A stretch of DNA of 64,000 bases, from contig CAVTZG010000021.1 of assembly GCA_963739135.1 (NCBI GenBank), positions 786,949 through 850,948 of the forward strand, written 5' to 3'. Below the pieces are notes generated by a model, which had not been told where the DNA came from, searched no databases, and saw only the letters and a list, made by a program, of their open reading frames with translations. The stretch comes from Palsa-504 sp963739135. Its GTDB lineage: Bacteria; Actinomycetota; Actinomycetes; Streptosporangiales; Streptosporangiaceae. This document shows positions 34,139-42,781 of this stretch, one piece after another. Numbering within the stretch: the first letter of the stretch is position 1; each line of letters starts with the position of its first letter. The translations under genes and the position numbers were made by a program.

Positions 34139-34906
34139 GTGTTCACCAGCATCGACTACGAGAAGTTCCGCACCCTGCGGATCACCCACGTCGCCACCCG
34201 GTTCGAGGAACTGATCGCTGATGAGGCCAACGACGAGCTCACGCCCGAGCAGCTGTTCCTCACCGCGATCGACGACGCGCTCGAACAGCGCCGGGCGAAC
34301 CGGATCGCCGCCCTCATCCGCAAGGCCGGCTTCCCGATCCCGACCGCCACGATCGCCGAGCTCGACTACCGGGAGGGCCGCGGCATCAACCCCACCAGGA
34401 TGCGCCGCTACGCCGCCCACGACTGGTCCGCCGAGCCGGTTAACCTGCTGATCAACTCACCGACCGGCGGCGGCAAGACCTACCTCGCCTGCGCGATCGG
34501 GATCGCCGCGTGCCAGAACCAGCACGACGTCGCCTACACCCGCATGGACGAGCTGGCCCGCAAGCTCGTCATCGCCCGCGGCGACGCCATCGCCCATCAG
34601 CGGCTGCTCAACGAGCTGTCCGACACCGACCTGCTGATCATCGACGATTTCCTCACCGTCGGCATCGATCCCGACGCGGCCAGCGACCTGTTCGCCATCC
34701 TCGCCAACCGTGAGCACCGCAGGCCTACTGTCATCGCTTCCCAGTCCGGACCCGATTACTGGGTCACGGCCCTGCCCGACCGGGTCGCTGCCGACTCGAT
34801 CGTCAACCGGCTCGCGAACAACGCCCGCACCATCAACCTCGGCGAGGTCGACATGCGCCGGCAGCGTGCACACCAGGCCCGCCAGGCCGACACCTACTGG
34901 GAATAG
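34139..34906 (+). CDS. istB: IS21 helper ATPase IstB
   Basis: The AAA+ helper that selects the target and activates IstA. Walker A is LLINSPTGGGKTYLACAIGI, Walker B is TDLLIIDDFLTVG, and sensor motifs follow (PTVIASQSGPDYW). It has 255 residues, the usual length. The GTG start lies 4 bp after the istA stop, which suggests translational coupling. Confidence 0.9.
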   Translation: MFTSIDYEKFRTLRITHVATRFEELIADEANDELTPEQLFLTAIDDALEQRRANRIAALIRKAGFPIPTATIAELDYREGRGINPTRMRRYAAHDWSAEPVNLLINSPTGGGKTYLACAIGIAACQNQHDVAYTRMDELARKLVIARGDAIAHQRLLNELSDTDLLIIDDFLTVGIDPDAASDLFAILANREHRRPTVIASQSGPDYWVTALPDRVAADSIVNRLANNARTINLGEVDMRRQRAHQARQADTYWE

Positions 34907-34969
34907 CCGCAAACCGCGACCGGGTGGCAGCCGCCATCAACCGGCTGCTACCCGGTCGCCCGACACCCG

Positions 34970-35305
34970 CTACCAGGTCCCCAGACCAGAGCTACCGACA
35001 GGCCCTATCTGCCAATCATGGACTTGAAGCTGGAAAACGTGTCGGTGCTGGATCTCGTAACGATACGGGCTGATGTCGTAGATGATCTCCCCGAGCTTGC
35101 GCACAACGCTGAACTGGCTGAGGCCGGTTTCCTCGCGCGCTTCGCGCAGGGCGGCGTCTTCGGGGGATTCTCCAGGCCGGATACTTCCGGCCGGGACCTG
35201 GAGACCGACGTGCTCCAGGTCATAGTCAGCATGGCGGAAGACCAGCAGCTGGCTATCCCGGACGACGTAGCACACCACTTTGCTGGCGTTGACCTTGTCC
35301 GGCAT
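34970..35305 (-). pseudogene. NUDIX hydrolase cut by IS21
   Basis: NUDIX enzymes cleave nucleoside diphosphate derivatives. The Nudix box is intact: GSIRPGESPEDAALREAREE followed by TGLSQF. The N-terminal strands (VVCYVVRDSQLLVFRHADYD) are present. The last residues run into the IS21 end at 34975 (GSSGLGTW), so perhaps 30-50 C-terminal residues are lost. The start at 35305 is followed by MPDKVNASK. Confidence 0.7.
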
Positions 35306-35517
35306 AGCTTCCAATCTTGGCTCGACGGACTAGCTTGGAAGGCTGCGAGTGCCCTGTTGCCATGCAGTCAAAACCCGCCCCAGCGGGGGAGGTCGGCTGA
35401 CCGTGAGCGCCGGTCAGGACGCCTGGGTTATCGCCGGATCGGGCACCGTAGCGGGCACGGTCGGCCTGCGCATTACGAACCTGTTTCCGACGTTGTCCGC
35501 AGTATCCGGAGCGCGGC

Positions 35518-36129
35518 TTATGGCTGCCGGCCGCTGCCCTCACGGGCGAGGGACCGAAGCCGCGCCTCCCGCGCATCCCAGCAGTACACGACTGCAGTGC
35601 CGGCGATGACATCGTGCAGCGCGCGGCGATCACGCTCCAGCAGGATGCCGAGGAAGCCCAGCCCCAGCAGGAGGAAGCTCAGCGGAAACGCAAGCGTTCG
35701 CACGAGCCCGCGCCGGGTGCCCGCCCTGCTGCCGTCCTGGCCGACAACCTGAACCCCGAGCAGCACCATCCCGGGCGTCTTGCCACTCGCGGTCCAGAAG
35801 TAGGCGTAATAGAAGAACTCCCAGGCGAAGAACGCGACCACCACCCACGTGTTGCCCCTGCTCCAGTGGATGGAACTCCCGGTCAGCACGCTGGCGGCGA
35901 ACGAGGCGGCGCTCAGGACCAGCATGAACACCCCGATGCTTACGGCGCAGTCGACTATGAACGCGATGAAACGCGATGCGAACCCGGCGTGCTGGCCACG
36001 CAGGTTCTCCGTTTCCCCGGTGCTGAGCGAAACGTGTGGCTGGGGGCTGCCGGCGAGAGGCAGGGGTTGCGATACGCCGACGTTGCGGGGCACTGGTTCC
36101 AGCAGGCGGGCATCGGCAGGCGCGGTCAT
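35518..36129 (-). CDS. RDD-family membrane protein
   Basis: A 203-residue membrane protein of the RDD family. GFASRFIAFIVDCAVSIGVF is the first helix, with the family's R and D positions, followed by VVVAFFAWEFFYYAYFWTAS, GKTPGMVLLGVQVVGQDGSR and ERDRRALHDVIAGTAVVY (the RRxLHDxxAGTxVV signature). Its function is unknown; some homologues act in Na+/H+ exchange. Its ATG overlaps the TGA of the repeat-protein gene upstream, so the pair is co-translated and the products probably act together at the membrane. Confidence 0.88.
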   Translation of the reverse strand: MTAPADARLLEPVPRNVGVSQPLPLAGSPQPHVSLSTGETENLRGQHAGFASRFIAFIVDCAVSIGVFMLVLSAASFAASVLTGSSIHWSRGNTWVVVAFFAWEFFYYAYFWTASGKTPGMVLLGVQVVGQDGSRAGTRRGLVRTLAFPLSFLLLGLGFLGILLERDRRALHDVIAGTAVVYCWDAREARLRSLAREGSGRQP

Positions 36130-36662
36130 GGCTCCTCCGGGGCGTTCGGCAACTCAGCAGGCTCAGCTCGTCCCGTATGGTTGCGCCGGATCCTGCTCAC
36201 CCAGCGTGCGAGGGTGTCGTCCATGCTGACCGCGTGGCTTCGTCCCAGATCGACCGCCTCGGTGGCGAGAGTGCTGGAGGAACTGACCATGAGGGCACCC
36301 AGATCGGTGTTCTTCACTAGCGCCTCGATATCGATCTGGCTGACGATCTGGTTGATGTCGACCCGGGCCATGAGCTTATTCACATCCAGCCGGTCGACTA
36401 TCTGGTTTAGGTCTGTCCGGTCGAGTACCTCGTTCAGGTCAACCTGCTTGACTACCTCGTTCAGGTTCACCCGTTGGAGCAGGCTGTTCAGCTCCACTCG
36501 CGCGAGCACGACATTCAGGTCAATCCGGGCGATCAGCGTGTTCACGTCCAGTGCATCGACCACGAGATCGATCACGCGCTGCGCGACTCCTTGCGCGATT
36601 GACTCCATTTGCTCGGCGAACCGCCTAGCCGCCGAGTGCCTGAACCGTTCACCTGGATCCAC
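36126..36662 (-). CDS. Protein of ten tandem 9-residue repeats, coupled to the RDD gene
   Basis: Residues about 38-128 consist of consecutive 9-residue units: VDLNEVLDR, TDLNQIVDR, LDVNKLMAR, VDINQIVSQ and similar, with consensus hDhNxhhxR (h is hydrophobic). About ten copies occur without gaps. The first 37 residues are an amphipathic helix (MESIAQGVAQRVIDLVVDAL), and the C-terminus is polar with RWVSRIRRNHTG. No signal peptide or strong membrane segment is visible. The regular 9-residue period suggests a solenoid or an amphipathic sheet lying on the membrane. The stop overlaps the RDD start. I know no function for it. Confidence 0.75.
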   Translation of the reverse strand: MDPGERFRHSAARRFAEQMESIAQGVAQRVIDLVVDALDVNTLIARIDLNVVLARVELNSLLQRVNLNEVVKQVDLNEVLDRTDLNQIVDRLDVNKLMARVDINQIVSQIDIEALVKNTDLGALMVSSSSTLATEAVDLGRSHAVSMDDTLARWVSRIRRNHTGRAEPAELPNAPEEP

Positions 36663-36925
36663 ACCCTCAGTATGGCGAACGCCGAATTATCCTGTATCCC
36701 CCGCCAGGAGTGAGGCGCGGAACCCCGGCTTAGTGGCGTGATGTCCGGCTGATGCCGAGTCTCACCCACCTTGCTCTGTCGGAACCGGCTTAGCGCCTGA
36801 CTCAACCTCACGGCACGATGCGCCAGAGTCGTGCGCGGACTCGGGTCCGCGAGTGGGCAGCATTCCTGCGCTTTGTATCGCGTTTTATCGGGCACCCGGC
36901 GCGGCCAGGGCATCACTTATCAGGG

Positions 36926-37051
36926 GTGAACACGTTACTCGCCGAGGTGGCCTTCAGCGAATGGACGACCGACGGGGAACTGCGCCACCCACGGTTCCAG
37001 GGCCTGCGCGACGACAAAGATCCCGCCGATGTCGTCCGCGAGATACCGTAG
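36926..37051 (+). pseudogene. ATP-dependent DNA ligase C-terminal fragment
   Basis: The frame reads LLAEVAFSEWTTDGELRHPR then FQGLRDDKDPADVVREIP, the last 40 residues of LigD/LigC-type ATP-dependent ligases (EVxFxEWTxDGxLRHPxFxGLRxDKxPxEVxxE). Nothing of the nucleotidyltransferase domain is present. Confidence 0.7.
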
Positions 37052-37889
37052 GACAACAGCCGATAAGCATGCCACCGTGCACGCTGCCCCAGACGACCGC
37101 TGTGCGCGTGCCTGCAGGCGGTCTTGGTGCATGGCCATCCTCGCCCTCATCGCCCGGCCGACGTGGTGCGCAGCCTGCTCTTCTGGGGCAGCCGCCATCC
37201 GCACGTCTGGTGCGCTCCGGGGCGGTTCGGGTCAGCGGGATGGCGGGGGTGCTCGCCGAAGAAGCGGATGAACTCCGCGCTGGCGTCCGGTCCGTGTGTG
37301 TCGGTGTAGGAGCCAGTCCTAACCGGTGCGGCGGAATCACCCGGCCATGACCACCGCCCGACCCGGAGTGCCCGCAGGACCGCCGGCCCCCGCAGCCAGC
37401 CGGGGAAGATGATTTGATCCCCAACGGGTCCGGTTCGTGCCCCTCCGCCCGCACTACCGCTTACCCGCCTGGCGCACACCATAAATCCCGCCGCCCGGAC
37501 GTTCGCCGGACACCTGCAGGCCGGGGAGAGACCTGAGAGTACTCCAGACCGTGATTGTCGCCGCAGTCGAAGCACAGGAGCTCGAAACTCGGCGGCATGG
37601 TCCCCGGCGTAAGTGTGGCGTTCATGGCGCAGGCCAGCGTGGTGATGGAGCCCTGGGCAGGCTTGCGGGGGTGCCCGCGGGTCCGCCGGGCTGGCGCCCT
37701 GCCGATCGGCTCTCCGAGGTCAGGACCTATGGCCCTAAAGACGCGCTTGGCCGAGGAGTGAAGGTGAAGGCAGGTCATGGGCCTACGTCGGTGTTTGCGC
37801 CGCGGCCGCCCGACCGGGGCGGAGCGGAGCGGGGGAAGCGTTAAGCGCAGGCGGCAGGGTCCTGGCGGTTCTGATCTAGGAGGTCACAA
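37052..37889. other. Decayed stretch with one small remnant
   Basis: No intact gene is visible. The only recognisable part is the CxxCGD remnant at 37495-37625. The rest gives short frames of low complexity on both strands. Confidence 0.4.
37495..37625 (-). pseudogene. CxxCGD zinc-ribbon-like protein fragment
   Basis: The frame reads SFELLCFDCGDNHGLEYSQV followed by SPRP. It matches the fragment at 41512-41692 (VFELMCPGCGDHPDLDYSEA). Both resemble the start of small actinobacterial proteins with a CxxCG knuckle followed by an L-x-Y-xxxPxRLxxxRGP block. This copy ends where that block would begin. Confidence 0.45.
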
Positions 37890-38324
37890 ATGTCATCGGC
37901 AACCATGAGGCCTGTCGGCAGCACGGGCGGGCGGCACGCGGAAGGCCGCGGCTACGGCCTGATCTTCTTCGCGGCCATCCTGCTGCTCATCGCCGGCTTC
38001 TTCAACATGATCTACGGCATCGCCGCGATCGCCAACTCGCACGTCTTTGTCGCCAACGCGCACTACGTGATCGGCGACCTGCGCGCCTGGGGCTGGGTCA
38101 CGCTCATCATCTCGGTCCTGCAGCTGGTCGCGGCGGGCGGCATCCTGGCGGGCAACCAGCTAGCCCGCTGGTTCGCGGTGGCCGTGGTCGGGCTCAACGC
38201 CATCGACATGATGTTCTTCATCCCGGCCTACCCCTTCTGGGCGCTGGTCATCATCGCCCTGGACGTGGTCGCGCTGTACGGACTGTGCGTCTACGGCAGC
38301 CGCCAGAACCTGGAAGCCGTCTAG
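37890..38324 (+). CDS. DUF7144-type membrane protein
   Basis: A 144-residue protein with four membrane helices: GLIFFAAILLLIAGFFNMIY, AWGWVTLIISVLQLVAAGGI, ARWFAVAVVGLNAIDMMFFI and FWALVIIALDVVALYGLCVY. The spacing and the motifs GxxNxIxGI and GxxWARxxAxxxxxLNA match the DUF7144 group common in actinomycetes. The ATG follows AGGAGGTCACAA. A GC-rich hairpin just after the stop may terminate transcription. The function is unknown. Confidence 0.85.
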   Translation: MSSATMRPVGSTGGRHAEGRGYGLIFFAAILLLIAGFFNMIYGIAAIANSHVFVANAHYVIGDLRAWGWVTLIISVLQLVAAGGILAGNQLARWFAVAVVGLNAIDMMFFIPAYPFWALVIIALDVVALYGLCVYGSRQNLEAV

Positions 38325-38333
38325 CACCGCAGC

Positions 38334-38364
38334 GCCGGGCCGGCCGTGACCGGACAGGCCCGGC
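38334..38364 (+). terminator. Possible hairpin terminator after the DUF7144 gene
   Basis: GCCGGGCC (38334-38341) pairs perfectly with GGCCCGGC (38357-38364) across a 15-base loop, starting 10 bp after the stop codon. There is no T-run, as is common for actinomycete terminators. Confidence 0.45.
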
Positions 38365-38566
38365 TCTGCCGCTACGAAGCAGGATCTTGCGAGCCGGGTG
38401 GTTGGCTCATCGCCGCCGCGTGGTACCGGCGGGCGCGGGATCCCTTGTTTCCTGCGCGCCGACGCTGGTTTCCGCACTGCGCCGGTCGTCAACGATCATG
38501 GCGTCGGCGGCTGCCAGGGCGGCGCAGGAGGTCCGGTAGCGGTGGCCGCACAGCAGGAGATCAACC

Positions 38567-38749
38567 GAACGCGGGCTCGGCGCCTTCGTCCGGATCGCCA
38601 ACTTCGCTGATGCGGCGGGGTGCCGTTTCGGCCTCATCGCGCCGCGGCCGCTGGTCGCGACGATACTGAAGATCAGCGGCCTGAACGGCCGGATGCCGGT
38701 GTTCGCGAACATCGTCGACGCACAGGCACTCCTGACGGCTATAGCGTGA
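38567..38749 (+). pseudogene. STAS-domain protein C-terminal fragment
   Basis: The frame reads ERGLGAFVRIANFADAAGCR then FGLIAPRPLVATILKISGLN and ends at TGA 38747-38749. This is the second half of an anti-sigma-factor antagonist (xGLGxxVxxxxxAxxxGxxLxLxxPxxxVxxIlxxxGL). The first half with the phosphorylated Ser is missing. Confidence 0.55.
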
Positions 38750-38950
38750 CCTGCACCGGCAACACGGCGGCTCGCAGCTATAGCACTGATCGCACCGGAA
38801 ACTCGCGCCTGCCGTTCCATGCCGGTGTCAACAAAATGGTCCGGGCAGCGACAGCCGCATCATCGACGTGCGTCCGGGCGCAGAACCCGGTCATGGTGTT
38901 GAGCATCGCCCACGACATGCTCAAGAGCAGGTGCGGGCCGCCGGCGCCGC

Positions 38951-39424
38951 TCACGACCTGGCCGGCCTGGATGGGGTGAGGTCCTTCGGCGCCGTTCGCG
39001 ACAGCACGATCACCCCGGCGGCCATGACAGCGAAAGCCACCCCGGCGATGGCGATCTTCGCCGGGCTGTCCGTGAACCGCTCGTCGAACAGCCAGATGCC
39101 CAAGATGATGCTGGCCAGCGGGTCGATCATGACCAGCAGCGGCTGGGACACGCTCAACGGCCCGACATGAAGAGCGGACTGCTCGAGCAGCGTGCCGGTG
39201 ACCGCGGCGGCAGCAAGCGCGTACACGGGCCAGCGCGTGAGCATCCCGCCGATACCGAACGTGGTGGCCCTGATGGCAACCTTCATCAAGACGGCGACCC
39301 AGACGCTCACCAGACGCCAGCCCTTCTCCCGCTTCGGGGCGCCGGCACTCGCCGCGTGCTGCGTCATCACGTTGACCGCATTGGAAAAGGCGGCGGCCAC
39401 GGCAAACGCGACGATGAGGACCAC
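38951..39424 (-). pseudogene. DMT/EamA-type transporter with internal deletion
   Basis: From a GTG at 39424 after GGGAGCGGGCAGGGA the first helix reads VVLIVAFAVAAAFSNAVNVM then TQHAASAGAPKREKGWRLV. It then jumps to the last helices (LLEQSALHVGPLSVSQPLLV, IDPLASIILGIWLFDERFTD, IAIAGVAFAVMAAGVIVLSR). The middle four or five helices of a normal family member (about 280 residues) are missing. The frame remains open, but a functional carrier is unlikely. Confidence 0.6.
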
Positions 39425-39711
39425 TCCCTGCCCGCTCCCTCCGCCATGACAGCACCCGCCCGGGTGCTGCCCGAGTCCGACGACAGGGCCCGGACAGACA
39501 CCCGCTACTGCAAGCGAGTGCTGGCCGTGCTGGCCACGGCCGGGCTGTATGAGCATTCTGGGGAGTGGCTCTACGACGTGGGCCGACAACGCGCTGACCG
39601 TCGCGCGGGCGGATCCCGCGCCCGGCCGCCAGTCCGTGTTGGCCCGGGTTTCTGCCAGCGGCGTGTCGACGACCTTGTCGAGGCCGCCGCGGACGGAAGC
39701 AGCGCGCTGCC

Positions 39712-40107
39712 GTGCCGCCGCGGATCCGGGGTGATCGTGAGCGTGTCCGGGTCGGCGATGGGGACGGTGCCGGCGGCCACGATGCCCAGGCCCAGGGGCG
39801 GCGCCGCGGCGATGGCGGCCCGCCGCAGGGCCGCGATGTCGCCGACGAGATCGGCCAGGCGGACATGGGGGCGGCTGTTGGCCTCCACTACCGACTGCTG
39901 CAGCTCTCAGGTGAACCGGCCGACGGGGAGCTGCTCCAGGGTGCTGCTGGCCTGCGCGGCCAGCCGCCGTGTTGCCAGGCCGACGATGTGGAACTCCTCC
40001 ACCCCGACGGCCACCGGCGCCGCAGGCTCCCGCCTGGGCCCGGAGCCTATAGGCGGTAGCATCACGTCACACCCCTGTTCGGCGGTTACCCGGTGCGCCA
40101 CGCTCAC
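39712..40107 (-). pseudogene. Carboxylate-amine ligase (GCS2/YbdK) N-terminal remnant
   Basis: The frame reads VGVEEFHIVGLATRRLAAQA, an in-frame TGA, then ELQQSVVEANSRPHVRLADL and LGLGIVAAGTVPIADP. This is the start of glutamate-cysteine-ligase-type enzymes (VGVEEEFxLVD, then ELxxxxVExxxxxxxxxxDL). One Glu of the EEEF motif is missing and the frame has a stop. It lies directly downstream of a class II amidotransferase, as in ergothioneine-type or glutathione-like gene pairs. Confidence 0.65.
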
Positions 40108-40119
40108 GCTCGCAGGTCC

Positions 40120-40962
40120 TCACCGGGCTCGCGGCGGGGGCTTGGGGGTGAACGGCAGGAGCTGGTCGCCTCCCTTGCTGATCACTCCGTAGCTGGCCTC
40201 GGGCATCTCGATCCAGGCACCGGGGAGGTCACCCACTGGCTCGGAGACCACGAGCCGCGTGTCATCGGACACCTCGCGCAAGATCTCCCGGTCCGGAGCC
40301 AGCTGCCGGACCGCGCGGATGTCGCGGCTGAAGAACAGCGATCGCGACTTGCCCTCGCTGGAGTAGCGGAACGCCCACAGGTTCTCCCCGTCGGTGGTGG
40401 CGATGGTGCCCTGGAACGGGTACTTGACGCCCCGCGCCCGCCCGCAGGCCTCCACCAGCCCGACGGCCCGTGCGACCGCCTCCGGCGGATCGTCCTCCAG
40501 GCCGAAGCTGAGCGCCAGGTAGAACAGGACCTCGCTGTCGGCTTGGCCCTTGATCTCGGGAAACAGCGATTCGTCGACCGCGAGCACGAGGTCCCGCTTG
40601 ACCATCGCGAAGCCGTCGATGAATCCGTTGTGCATCCACAGCCAGCGGCCATGCCGGAAGGGATGGCAGTTGGTCTGCTGAACGGCTGACCCGATCGCGG
40701 CGCGGATGTGCGCGAAGAACAGCGGGGAGCTCACATGGCCCGCGAGCTCGCGCAGGTTCTGGTCATTCCAGGCCGGCTCGATGCTGTGGAAGACGCCGGG
40801 GACGGGCGCGGCGTCATACCAGCCGATGCCGAAGCCGTCGCCGTTGGTCGTCTCCGCCCCGAGCTTGGAATGCAGGCTCTGGTCGATCAGCGAATGGGCC
40901 GGGGTGTAGAGCACATCGGTGAGCAGGATGGGTGAGCCCGTGTAGGCGAGCCAGCGGCACAT
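40120..40962 (-). CDS. Class II glutamine amidotransferase (EgtC-like)
   Basis: The N-terminal Cys (MCRWLAYTGSPILLTDVLYT) acts as nucleophile after removal of Met. TNGDGFGIGWYD, SPLFFAHIRAAIGSAVQQTN and CHPFRHGRWLWMHNGFIDGF are the substrate-binding blocks of Ntn-type amidotransferases. Proteins of 250-280 residues with this layout include EgtC, which removes glutamate from an ergothioneine intermediate. Here the partner ligase gene (39712-40107) is broken and no egtB or egtD is nearby, so the role is open. Length and motifs suggest an active enzyme. Confidence 0.88.
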   Translation of the reverse strand: MCRWLAYTGSPILLTDVLYTPAHSLIDQSLHSKLGAETTNGDGFGIGWYDAAPVPGVFHSIEPAWNDQNLRELAGHVSSPLFFAHIRAAIGSAVQQTNCHPFRHGRWLWMHNGFIDGFAMVKRDLVLAVDESLFPEIKGQADSEVLFYLALSFGLEDDPPEAVARAVGLVEACGRARGVKYPFQGTIATTDGENLWAFRYSSEGKSRSLFFSRDIRAVRQLAPDREILREVSDDTRLVVSEPVGDLPGAWIEMPEASYGVISKGGDQLLPFTPKPPPRAR

Positions 40963-40989
40963 AGGGCCGCTCCTTTCGGTCGTGACTGG

Positions 40990-41515
40990 GGTGCGCAGCC
41001 AGATAGGCCACTGCGTCGATCAGCTTGTCTGGGGTTACGCCAAGGGCGGTATCCGCCTGGGTGAGGCCGCTGTGCGCCTCACCCAGCTCACTGTGTTCCA
41101 GGTGCACCCAGGAGAGTGCGATAAAGGCCGCCGGGTTCGGGCGCCAGACGGGCGCCCGTTGCTCGTCGGTCATAGAGGCCGTGGTCGCTCCAGCTGCCAA
41201 CTGTGCAGCGCGGCATAGCTGACCGCGCAAGGCCTCCAAAAGCGCGAGGTGCCCAAGGCAGTCGGCCGGTTCGTCCTCGCCGCCCGAAGCGGTCGCTGCG
41301 GCCGCGCCCGACTCGAGGGTATGGGCCGCGTCGTCGAGATGACCTGACCACAGCTCGGCGGCTCCGCGCCTAGATTGCACCCACGCTCGGATTTGCCGGT
41401 GCCGGACGAGCTTGCCACCGCCTGGGACCCTACTGACCAGCATCTCAGCAGAGGCAGCGACCGCAGCGACCACAGCTAGATCTCCGGTGCGACGCGAAGC
41501 GGCGAGCCGGATCAC
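40990..41515 (-). pseudogene. LuxR/MalT-type regulator, internal fragment
   Basis: The frame starts in mid-protein: RRTGDLAVVAAVAASAEMLV, GGEDEPADCLGHLALLEALR, AAFIALSWVHLEHSELGEAH and ALGVTPDKLIDAVAYLAAHP. This is the helical-repeat region of large MalT-type LuxR regulators, which normally lies between an ATPase and the DNA-binding domain. Both flanking domains are absent. Confidence 0.55.
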
Positions 41516-41692
41516 CGCGACGGCCAGTCGGCACGCGGCGTCCTGTAATACGCAGTCAGGGCCTCCTCAAGCGGGCGCGGCCCGCGAAGCCACTTAAGCC
41601 GCAGCGGGGCCTCGGAGTAATCCAGGTCCGGGTGATCGCCGCAGCCAGGGCACATGAGCTCAAACACGCCTGTGTAGCCGCCCTCGAAGCGG
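41512..41692 (-). pseudogene. CxxCGD zinc-ribbon-like protein fragment
   Basis: The frame reads VFELMCPGCGDHPDLDYSEA then PLRLKWLRGPRPLEEALTAY and stops at 41512. It is the longer relative of the remnant at 37495. The short size could be near complete, but no start codon fits well. The function is unknown; the Cys pair suggests metal binding. Confidence 0.5.
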
Positions 41693-42781
41693 CCTGCCGT
41701 GGCCGAGCCGACCCGCGGGCGGGACCGTGCTGACGCCGTTGGGCTCGGTACGCAGCGACGGGACACGGCAGTCGTCCGGACGCGGCGCGGAGACGGCGGC
41801 CGGATGGTCAGCCGGTCGATACCGGTCACGGTGCCAGGACGACTAGGACTGCCCACTGAGCTCACCCGAGGCGGTAGTTCTTGCCGCTGCCGGGGCTGGA
41901 GCAGCGATGCCAGTTCTCGCGGATAATAACGAGCAGGCGCCGCATTCTCGCTAGGGACCAAGGTCCTAAAATTGGCCGAGCCACCGCTTTGCAAGCGGGG
42001 ATCAGTTGTCGCCAGCATTATGCGGAACATACGTGCAAATGGCCAGACGGACCGCCATAGCGCGACTCCATCCCGCAGGCCGGAAGCGGATCATCCCAGA
42101 TGGGAGGGCAGCCCGCGGAGCCGTGAACGTGCCAGCCGGGACAAAGCTGAACCGCGGAAGGATCATGACGGAGCGTGCCGGACAGCTGGTGAGATCGGGC
42201 GCCTGCGAAGGGGAGCCCGACGAGCCGCTCAAGCAGCAAGCTGCGCAGCTGTGTCCGCAAGGCTGGAGCCGAACCAGGGGCAATCCCGGCGTAATTCCAG
42301 ATCGGCCGCGCCCGCAGGGCCGCCGCGAGGAACCCGCCGTTCTCCGGCGGCCTGCACTCCTTGGGCGTCCCGCCCGGAGAGGTTGTATTGCCAGCGGGGG
42401 GCGGCCTGGGCGCGGCCTGTCGCCAGGTGCTGGGTCGAGCTGGCATAGGCGCTGCCGCTGGCGCGGAGTCCAGGCGCCGACGCGGAGGCCGCGGGGGAGG
42501 GCCGTTGAGCGTCGTTATGCGGGCCAAAATGCGGCCAGCATGATCCGGTGGCCACTTCGGCTCGATCGTCGGCCGACTGAAGTCGCAGCGCTACCGGACT
42601 TGTTGTGCTATTTTCCCGCGGCGATAGGACTTGCTCTGCTAGTCTTTGCACGCCGCCATTAGTGCCGGTCAGACGCCTTCGCTACCACCTGTTACGAGCC
42701 CGGACCCCGCCGCCGCAGGTTACGTCGCTGCGGCATGTTCCGAACCGGGCGGAGAACTCGGTGAGGCGAGGGGGAAGCGCG
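41693..42781. other. Long stretch without a recognisable gene
   Basis: Frames on both strands are open because of the high GC content, but none shows a family pattern, a good start or coherent composition. A motif at 41978-41995 (ACCGCTTTGCAAGCGGGG) looks like a tRNA-Ala anticodon hairpin but lacks the other arms. The end of the stretch is presumably the promoter region of the phosphatase gene. Confidence 0.4.

Larger units (their letters stand above)
32417..34975 (+). mobile_element. IS21-family insertion sequence, apparently complete
   Basis: The element carries istA and istB in tandem. The ends show TGGTAGCG outermost, at 32417 and, inverted, ending at 34975. Internal GGTAGCAxxGGTT repeats lie about 20 bp further in on both sides, which is the multi-repeat end structure of IS21. 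A target duplication is not obvious. The right end has cut the NUDIX gene at its 3' side. Confidence 0.75.

Noticed and set aside
32272..34152. A 626-residue open frame opposite istA
   Set aside because: The plus-strand IstA has the full DDE motif set and the expected length. The opposite frame has no family pattern.
36300..36560. Regular 27-bp DNA periodicity that could suggest a CRISPR or minisatellite
   Set aside because: The periodicity comes from the 9-residue protein repeat, and units differ at wobble positions. There are no unique spacers.
41978..41995. A CTTTGCAAGC hairpin that resembles a tRNA-Ala anticodon arm
   Set aside because: Flanking sequence has no D-arm, T-arm or acceptor stem, so it is not a tRNA gene.
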